Origin: Thermoproteota archaeon
GTDB taxonomy: Archaea > Thermoproteota > Korarchaeia > Korarchaeales > Korarchaeaceae
NCBI GenBank assembly: GCA_011042755.1
Contig: DRBY01000024.1
Span: 1-9,073 of the forward strand
Direction: 5' to 3'
DNA length: 9,073 nt
This document shows positions 4,797 to 9,073 of this stretch, one piece after another. A program made the translations under genes and the position numbers. The notes under the pieces are model-generated. The model had not been told where the DNA came from, did no database searches, and saw only the letters and a list, made by a program, of their open reading frames with translations. Position 1 is the stretch's first letter. Each line of letters opens with the position of its first letter.

Positions 4797-5606
4797 TTGC
4801 TCGGAGAGAGGCTCCGACCATACGTCAGCAGAGCCGACAGGGCCGTTAAGAGTCTGCTGGACAGATACAGAGACTCCCTATTCTATGAACCGCTGTCTGA
4901 GTTTCTCCAAGGAGGCAAGAGGATCAGGCCCGCCCTCCTCTTGATCTCCCACGAGGTGTGCGGCGGGTCTGGGGACCCCGAGCCTGCTGCCGCCGCCGTT
5001 GAACTCATCCACACGGCGTCACTAATCCACGACGACCTGATCGATCACGACACGAGCAGGAGGGGATCTCCAGCCTTTCACGTCAGGTTTGGAGAGACTC
5101 TGGCGATTCTAGTCTCAGATTTCGTGCTCTCACTAGTTCTCGATGTCTCTTCTCTCTACGGAGATCCAGCCGTCGCTAGGATCCTCGCCAGGACCACCAG
5201 GACTATGAGCGAGGGGGAGGCCGAGGAGGCCGCAATACGCTCTAGAGGTGAGAAGATAAGCCTCAATGAGTACCTGAGCGTCCTAGAGAAGAAGACGGCC
5301 TCCCTCTTCGGCGCAGCAGCAGAGCTAGGGGCCGTGATTGCGGGGACGGCTAGAGAGGTAGAGGGCGCTCTGGCGGAGTACGGCAAGCTGGTTGGGCTAG
5401 CTTACCAGCTCAGAGACGACTTGATGGACTGGGGGAAGCCGGGCGAAATCAGCTCCCTGCTGGACCTAGGCGCGGCGAGAGAGTTGGAGGCGATGTCTGA
5501 GGATCTCGCTGACAGGGCGATCGAGTTGACCAACACGCTACCGGAGTCTCCGGCGCGTGAACTGCTCGCTGAGCTGGCAAGGTTTGCCGCTAGGTGGGTT
5601 AGGTGA
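4797..5606 (+). CDS. long-chain polyprenyl diphosphate synthase (hexaprenyl-type)
   Basis: The 269-aa product is a trans-prenyltransferase that adds isopentenyl diphosphate to an allylic diphosphate. GGKRIRP (39-45) is present. The first Asp-rich motif DDLID is at 79-83, followed by RRG (88-90), EKKTASLF (164-171), and the second Asp-rich motif DDLMD at 207-211. The residues 5 and 4 before the first Asp motif are Ala74 and Ser75, both small; archaeal GGPP synthases normally have a bulky aromatic at -5, so a product longer than C20 is expected. The protein ends soon after the second Asp motif and lacks the usual KxTLP region, like the short Sulfolobus hexaprenyl diphosphate synthases I recall (about 280 aa). 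TTG 4797 is the only start in frame after the TAA at 4755. It is co-translated (GTGA overlap) with a UbiE-type methyltransferase, so quinone side-chain synthesis is the likeliest job; membrane-lipid GGPP synthesis is the alternative. Confidence 0.85.
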   Translation: MLGERLRPYVSRADRAVKSLLDRYRDSLFYEPLSEFLQGGKRIRPALLLISHEVCGGSGDPEPAAAAVELIHTASLIHDDLIDHDTSRRGSPAFHVRFGETLAILVSDFVLSLVLDVSSLYGDPAVARILARTTRTMSEGEAEEAAIRSRGEKISLNEYLSVLEKKTASLFGAAAELGAVIAGTAREVEGALAEYGKLVGLAYQLRDDLMDWGKPGEISSLLDLGAARELEAMSEDLADRAIELTNTLPESPARELLAELARFAARWVR

Positions 5607-6322
5607 ACTCAGGCCTCTCTCGCAAGCTGTGGAACTCTGTGATGAAGTCCTTGGAGAGCGTTGGCGATGCATACGAGAAGGTCAACCTGGCCGCCTCGTT
5701 AGGACTCAGCAGGCGAATGCGGCGAGTGCTACTCGATACGCTCTCTCTTAAGCCAGGAGACAAGGTCCTAGACGCTGGCTGCGGTCCTGGGACCTCTGCC
5801 GAGATGATCGCGAGGAGAGTGGCTCCAAGAGGCGAGATATTCCTCCTCGACCCTCTAAGGGACTTATTGCGTGCGGCAACGCGTCGGCTTTCTGAGGTCG
5901 CTGGAGTTGAGGTCCACCCGATCTTGGGAGCGTTCGAGTCAATACCAATGAGGAATGAGTCTGTGGACGTCGTCGTTGCGTCTTATTCCCTCAGAGATGC
6001 ATTAGATAGGGTTGAGGCCTTGGAGGAAATGGCAAGGATCTTGAAGCCCGGAGGAAGGTTAGGGGTAGTAGAGGTGACTAGGCCAGACTCAGGCGTCATG
6101 GAGACCCTCGCTGGCTGCTACATCCGTTGGATCGTCCCCTGGATAGGCAGGCTGGCGGCGCTAAGGTGGGATTCCCCCTGGAGGGCCCTGTACCCCACCT
6201 ATCGTCTCATGTGGAGGTCTTCTGAACTCGCTAATGCCGTTAGCAGGGTGGTTAGGCTGACCGCTGTCAAGCGGGCTGCTTTTGGAGTGTTCACCGCCGT
6301 GGTCGGCGTGAAGTCCACGTGA
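5603..6322 (+). CDS. ubiE: UbiE/MenG-type quinone C-methyltransferase
   Basis: The 239-aa product is a class I SAM methyltransferase. YEKVNLAASLGLSRRMR (24-40) corresponds to the UbiE signature YDxMNxxxSxGxHRxW, VLDAGCGPG (55-63) is the SAM-binding motif I, LLDP (81-84) carries the acidic ribose contact position, SIPMRNESVDVVVASYSLRD (113-132) corresponds to the UbiE motif ending GLRN (here SLRD), and RILKPGGRLGVVEVTRP (145-161) matches motif III and the following strand. In menaquinone synthesis this enzyme methylates the ring of the prenylated precursor at the membrane. The GTG at 5603 overlaps the prenyl synthase stop by 4 nt, so the pair is co-translated and probably acts in one quinone pathway. 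Asp132 in place of the usual Asn and a C-terminus that diverges from bacterial UbiE leave the exact substrate open; methylation of another prenylated aromatic is possible. Confidence 0.82.
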   Translation: MNSGLSRKLWNSVMKSLESVGDAYEKVNLAASLGLSRRMRRVLLDTLSLKPGDKVLDAGCGPGTSAEMIARRVAPRGEIFLLDPLRDLLRAATRRLSEVAGVEVHPILGAFESIPMRNESVDVVVASYSLRDALDRVEALEEMARILKPGGRLGVVEVTRPDSGVMETLAGCYIRWIVPWIGRLAALRWDSPWRALYPTYRLMWRSSELANAVSRVVRLTAVKRAAFGVFTAVVGVKST

Positions 6323-6332
6323 AAATTTTTCC
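6320..6332. promoter_or_regulatory. AT-rich near-palindrome: promoter, FFRP-like site or T-tract terminator
   Basis: TGAAAATTTTTCC starts at the stop codon of the methyltransferase gene. It matches 12 of 13 positions of the TGAAA-WWW-TTTCA site bound by the Pyrococcus feast/famine regulator FL11. It begins about 36 bp before the ATG at 6357, the spacing of the TATA elements elsewhere in this window, and its T5 tract could also end the upstream transcript. If it is the TATA element, initiation near 6350 would shorten or remove the Shine-Dalgarno at 6346-6353. Confidence 0.35.
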
Positions 6333-6345
6333 TATGGCCGCGCGC

Positions 6346-6353
6346 GGAGGGGG
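6346..6353 (+). promoter_or_regulatory. Shine-Dalgarno sequence of the radical SAM gene
   Basis: GGAGGGGG ends 3 nt before the ATG at 6357. It is the clearest ribosome-binding site on the plus strand and suggests that at least some translation comes from a longer mRNA reading through from the prenyl synthase-methyltransferase pair. It abuts a 10-bp palindrome, CCGCGCGCGG (6338-6347). Confidence 0.45.
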
Positions 6354-6356
6354 CGA

Positions 6357-8075
6357 ATGGCGAGATACGACCTTGCACTGTTCCACGCTCCCAGCGTGTT
6401 CGACTTCAGACAGAAGACTATGTTCAAAGGCCCAGTGAGCGAGGTAGTCCCTTCTCTCTACGTGTTCGACATGTACCCCTACGGATTCCTCACTCTGGCT
6501 AGCTGGCTGTCAAAGAAAGGGATGAGGGTCGGCATATTCAACCTGGCTGCAAAGATGGTCCTCGATCCGAATTACGATCCTCTCCACACGATAAAGCGTG
6601 TCGAAGCTTCGGTCTATGGAGTTGACCTGCACTGGCTCGTGCACGCTCACGGGGCCCTCGAGGTAGCTAGGCTCCTGAAGGACTCGCACCCAGAATCCAG
6701 AGTGATCTTAGGCGGCATATCGGCGAGCTACTACTGGAGGGAGATCTTGGAACGGTACTCTTTCGTCGACGCAGTAGTGCTGGGAGACACGACCGAGGAG
6801 TCAATGGAGGAGCTGGTCAGGAGAGCGGAGTCGGGCAGGGGCTTTGGTGGCATCCCAGGAGTAGCTTGGAGGGACTCTGGGAGGATCAGATTAGAGCCTC
6901 CTAGGGAGCCCCCGGAGGATCTAGACCCCTACGCGGTGGATCACTCAGTTCTGGTTAAGATGGCGCTCAGGGAGAGGGATCTGGGCCTGATAGCACCCTG
7001 CGCCTCTTTCATTCAGGCCCCGATAGCCGCTGTGCTGACGGTAAAGGGCTGCCAGCACAATTGCGTGACGTGCGGCGGATCGCGGGAAGCCTTCAAGAGG
7101 ATATTCGGGAGGGAGAGAGTGGCTCTAAAGAGCCCAGAGGCAATAGCTGAGGAGGCGAGTTCAATCTCATCCATGTCCAGAATGACGATATTCATACTAG
7201 GAGATCTCCGGATGGGGAGGGGCGAGGAGGGGTCCCTCGAGGTTCTCAGAGCGCTGAAGAAAGCCGATCTGGATAACCCTCTCATGTTCGAGTTCTTCTA
7301 CCCTGCCTCGAGACGGCTATTGGAGGCCATCCGGGCCCTTGGAGATGATGTGTACATTCAGATATCCCCAGAGAGCCAAGACGAGGACATCAGAAGAGCG
7401 TTTGGAAGGATGTACGGAAACGCCGAGCTGGAGAAGATGGTTAGGCTGGCGGGTGAGCTGGAATTCAAGAGGCTCGATCTATACTTCATGACGGGCCTGC
7501 CCAAGCAGACATACGGGACGGCTATCCGAGTGGCGGACTACTTCAGCAGACTTGTGGAGATACACGGGACTGCAGAGGGGATTGACGCTTTCACAGCCCC
7601 GCTGGCTCCATTCCTTGATCCAGGCAGCCTTGCGTTCGAGAAGCCAGAGGCCTACGGCTACAAACTCCTGTTTAGGGATCTAGAGTCTCACAGGAGGGCT
7701 CTAGAGGAGCCGCACTGGGGACTGACGCTGAACTACAGGACGATCTGGATGGACAGGCCGGAGATCGTAGAGGCCAGCCTGGCGGCCTCGCTGAGGCTTG
7801 CAGAGGCCAAGAGAGACATGGGACTAATAGGAGACGACATCTTCGAGGCGATAAGGGAGAGGATATCCTTCGACAGGCAGGTCTACGCGCGTCTGAGGTC
7901 TGGACCGCTCACGCCTGAAGAGGAGGCTGAGCTGAAGGAGAAAGCCATGGAACTAGCTCTAGAGAAAGAGCTGATTATAAACAAGGAGCTCTACCCCAGC
8001 GCGCCCCTCTCTGAGTGCCTGAGACTACCTCAGCCGCTGGGTACGCTAGTGGCCAAACTCCTCGGGGCTAGCTGA
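6357..8075 (+). CDS. B12-binding domain / radical SAM protein
   Basis: The 572-aa product has two recognisable domains. The N-terminal part (about 40-200) looks like a cobalamin-binding Rossmann domain: YPYGFLTLASWLSKKG (40-55), a strand ending YGVDLHW (87-93), VILGGISASYYW (116-127) and DAVVLGDTTEESMEEL (138-153), where relatives have VxGExE. The DxHxxG histidine motif is not in its standard form. The radical SAM domain follows, with KGCQHNCVTCGGS (230-242) giving the CxxxCxxC cluster ligands C232, C236 and C239, then ILGDLRMG (280-287), QISPES (335-340) and LDLYFMTGLPKQT (373-385), typical barrel strands. A helical C-terminal tail (about 480-572) is extra. The TCGGS extension recalls an archaeal family typified by Thermoplasma Ta0216 (from memory). 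Cobalamin-dependent radical SAM enzymes commonly methylate unactivated carbons. Its place behind the prenyl synthase and methyltransferase suggests modification of a quinone or isoprenoid lipid, which is inference. Its end overlaps the convergent Fe-S gene by 8 bp. Confidence 0.85.
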   Translation: MARYDLALFHAPSVFDFRQKTMFKGPVSEVVPSLYVFDMYPYGFLTLASWLSKKGMRVGIFNLAAKMVLDPNYDPLHTIKRVEASVYGVDLHWLVHAHGALEVARLLKDSHPESRVILGGISASYYWREILERYSFVDAVVLGDTTEESMEELVRRAESGRGFGGIPGVAWRDSGRIRLEPPREPPEDLDPYAVDHSVLVKMALRERDLGLIAPCASFIQAPIAAVLTVKGCQHNCVTCGGSREAFKRIFGRERVALKSPEAIAEEASSISSMSRMTIFILGDLRMGRGEEGSLEVLRALKKADLDNPLMFEFFYPASRRLLEAIRALGDDVYIQISPESQDEDIRRAFGRMYGNAELEKMVRLAGELEFKRLDLYFMTGLPKQTYGTAIRVADYFSRLVEIHGTAEGIDAFTAPLAPFLDPGSLAFEKPEAYGYKLLFRDLESHRRALEEPHWGLTLNYRTIWMDRPEIVEASLAASLRLAEAKRDMGLIGDDIFEAIRERISFDRQVYARLRSGPLTPEEEAELKEKAMELALEKELIINKELYPSAPLSECLRLPQPLGTLVAKLLGAS

Positions 8076-9006
8076 CTGGCTTGATCGCCTCCCAGATAGA
8101 CATCGCCTCGGCTCCAGCCTGCTTCAGGGTTCTCGCGTGCTCAGCCGAAGCGCAGACTATCACCGTGTCATCGGCAGCCTCGACTCTCTCTCTAACGATC
8201 CTGCTGAGCGCATCGTCCCTCAGCCATCCGTCCTCCGATCCGGCGCACTCTAGCTCCTTCTTCACGTTGAGAATCGAGCGGATTATGTCGTCGGCTGCAG
8301 AGACTCCAAGCCGCCTCAGCCTGCACGACGGGAGGTAGGCAGCCTCGCTCTCCAGAGCCCCCGTCACGCCATCTAGGGGTATCACCTGTGAGGCGTGGAG
8401 GACTTCAACGTCTTTGAGTCTCTCTCTGAGGGCCCAGAGTTCGTCTGGATCTGATGTTATCACTCTCCGAGCACCCGCGGCCTTCAGCGCCTTGGAGAGT
8501 TCAGCCAGCCTATCTTCGAACTCAGGGCTTCCCGCGATCATGAGGGGAGACAACGGAGGGGCACTTGCTGGCTCAACTCGGACGCCAAGCGCCCTCAAGA
8601 TGTTTAAGGCGTCCTCTCCTTCCCTGCCAGGCAGGTACACTACTTCAGCCCTCGGGATCAGGATCTTGCCTTCTAAAGAGGCCCTGAGGAGATGCGCCAC
8701 CCTCTCAGGGGGTTTTGCTCCAGCTTGCGCGAGGTGCCTCCTGGCGGCGAGGACCACATCTACGACCCTGATCTTCGGAGGGCACGCATCCTCGCACAGC
8801 CCGCACAGGCTGCAGTTGAGGATGGAGTCGTAGAACTCGTCTGTGGGCTCCAGCTCGTCCATGAGGAGCCCGTACCCCTGAGCAACTCTCCCTCTGGGCG
8901 ATTCTCCCTCCCAGAGCGTGGCCCTGTAGACCGGGCAGGACCTCCTGCAGAAGGCGCAGAACGTGCAAGCAAGAAGCTCTCCCTTCACAGACTCTATGGG
9001 TCTCAT
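8068..9006 (-). CDS. 2x[4Fe-4S] GlcF/HdrD-like iron-sulfur protein with eroded CCG domains
   Basis: The 312-aa product starts with a ferredoxin-like domain holding two complete motifs: CTFCAFCRRSCP (C14, C17, C20, C24) and CSLCGLCEDACP (C65, C68, C71, C75), with PRGR (37-40) between them as in glycolate oxidase GlcF, lactate-oxidase and HdrD-type subunits. Two cysteine-rich repeats should follow. The first (EVVYLPGREGEDALNILRAL, 121-140) has the fold pattern but no cysteine. The second keeps only one Cys at each landmark: PSC228, EC254AG where CCG is usual, and VC285ASA where CxxC is usual. A non-cubane cluster is therefore unlikely, and the protein is best seen as an electron-transfer subunit to a flavin or quinone partner. 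ATG 9006 is chosen because GGAGGG (9018..9013) precedes it by 6 nt; TTG 9012 would touch that site. It is translationally coupled to the gene upstream (ATGA). Confidence 0.82.
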   Translation of the reverse strand: MRPIESVKGELLACTFCAFCRRSCPVYRATLWEGESPRGRVAQGYGLLMDELEPTDEFYDSILNCSLCGLCEDACPPKIRVVDVVLAARRHLAQAGAKPPERVAHLLRASLEGKILIPRAEVVYLPGREGEDALNILRALGVRVEPASAPPLSPLMIAGSPEFEDRLAELSKALKAAGARRVITSDPDELWALRERLKDVEVLHASQVIPLDGVTGALESEAAYLPSCRLRRLGVSAADDIIRSILNVKKELECAGSEDGWLRDDALSRIVRERVEAADDTVIVCASAEHARTLKQAGAEAMSIWEAIKPVS

Positions 9007-9073
9007 GCCCAACCCTCCCCCCTGTAGGGATAGCGGAGCCTGAACACGAAGTGCTTAGGGATCCGCTCGGGGA
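9003..9073 (-). CDS. partial CDS, C-terminus only, coupled to the Fe-S gene
   Basis: The minus strand is open from the right edge to a TGA at 9005..9003 and reads PERIPKHFVFRLRYPYRGEGWA. Composition and codon choice (CGG, AGG, CTC, CGC) look like the neighbouring genes. The stop overlaps the ATG of the iron-sulfur gene by 4 nt (ATGA), so the two are very probably one operon, and this product could be the partner of the Fe-S subunit, for instance a flavoprotein dehydrogenase. The 22 visible residues show no family motif I recognise. Confidence 0.55.
   Translation of the reverse strand, partial: PERIPKHFVFRLRYPYRGEGWA

Noticed and set aside
4094..4849. Plus-strand open frames opposite the MFS gene
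   Set aside because: They are Ala/Pro/Ser/Thr-rich complements of a strongly supported membrane protein gene and have no promoter or ribosome-binding site.
5645..5651. GTGATGA resembling a C box of a C/D guide RNA
   Set aside because: It lies inside the methyltransferase coding sequence and has no D box (CTGA) at a suitable distance.
8081..8968. Several open frames on both strands over the Fe-S gene
   Set aside because: The frame at 8068-9006 carries two exact 4Fe-4S motifs; the others are shifted or complementary readings without motifs.
1..9073. CRISPR array, transposon ends, tandem repeats, attachment sites
   Set aside because: No regularly spaced repeats, transposase or long direct or inverted repeats were seen on reading the window.

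Overview
The window looks like a gene-dense piece of a GC-rich, probably hyperthermophilic archaeal chromosome, most likely Thermoproteota-like; no finer placement is possible from the sequence. The signs are an archaeal-type Tsr3 rRNA-modification enzyme, a stand-alone RAM domain, a short Sulfolobus-type long-chain prenyl diphosphate synthase, arginine codons that are mostly AGG/AGA, frequent GTG/TTG starts, 4-nt start/stop overlaps inside operons, and TATA-like AT islands about 36 nt upstream of several start codons (short-leader or leaderless transcripts). No tRNA, rRNA, CRISPR array, insertion sequence or integration site was found. The largest gene-free stretch is about 130 bp.

Left part (1-1225): two divergent genes. 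The minus-strand gene runs off the left edge and begins like an M55 D-aminopeptidase (DppA). The plus-strand gene keeps the flanks of an archaeal polysaccharide-deacetylase (CE4/NodB) family protein but seems to have lost the catalytic core. Between them lie two perfect odd palindromes, 15 and 17 bp, with centres 21 bp apart; the second contains the TATA-like element.

Middle-left part (1355-3575): a coupled operon of a RAM-domain protein, Tsr3 and an unknown helical protein, then an unknown 90-aa protein, then a HAD-fold protein that has lost most catalytic residues. Perfect 15-bp palindromes sit at the promoters of the RAM gene and the 90-aa gene.

Middle-right part (3550-8075): an MFS transporter on the minus strand, divergent from a plus-strand run made of a long-chain prenyl diphosphate synthase, a UbiE/MenG-type methyltransferase (GTGA overlap) and a B12-binding radical SAM protein. 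The first two fit synthesis of the side chain and ring methylation of a menaquinone-like quinone. The radical SAM protein may add a further modification to the quinone or to another isoprenoid lipid; this is inference from position only.

Right edge (8068-9073): on the minus strand, a protein with two 4Fe-4S motifs related to GlcF/HdrD but with eroded cysteine-rich (CCG) domains, coupled by an ATGA overlap to an upstream gene of which only the last 22 residues are visible.

A recurring theme is enzyme families that have kept their fold but lost catalytic or cluster ligands: the CE4-like, HAD-like and CCG-domain proteins.
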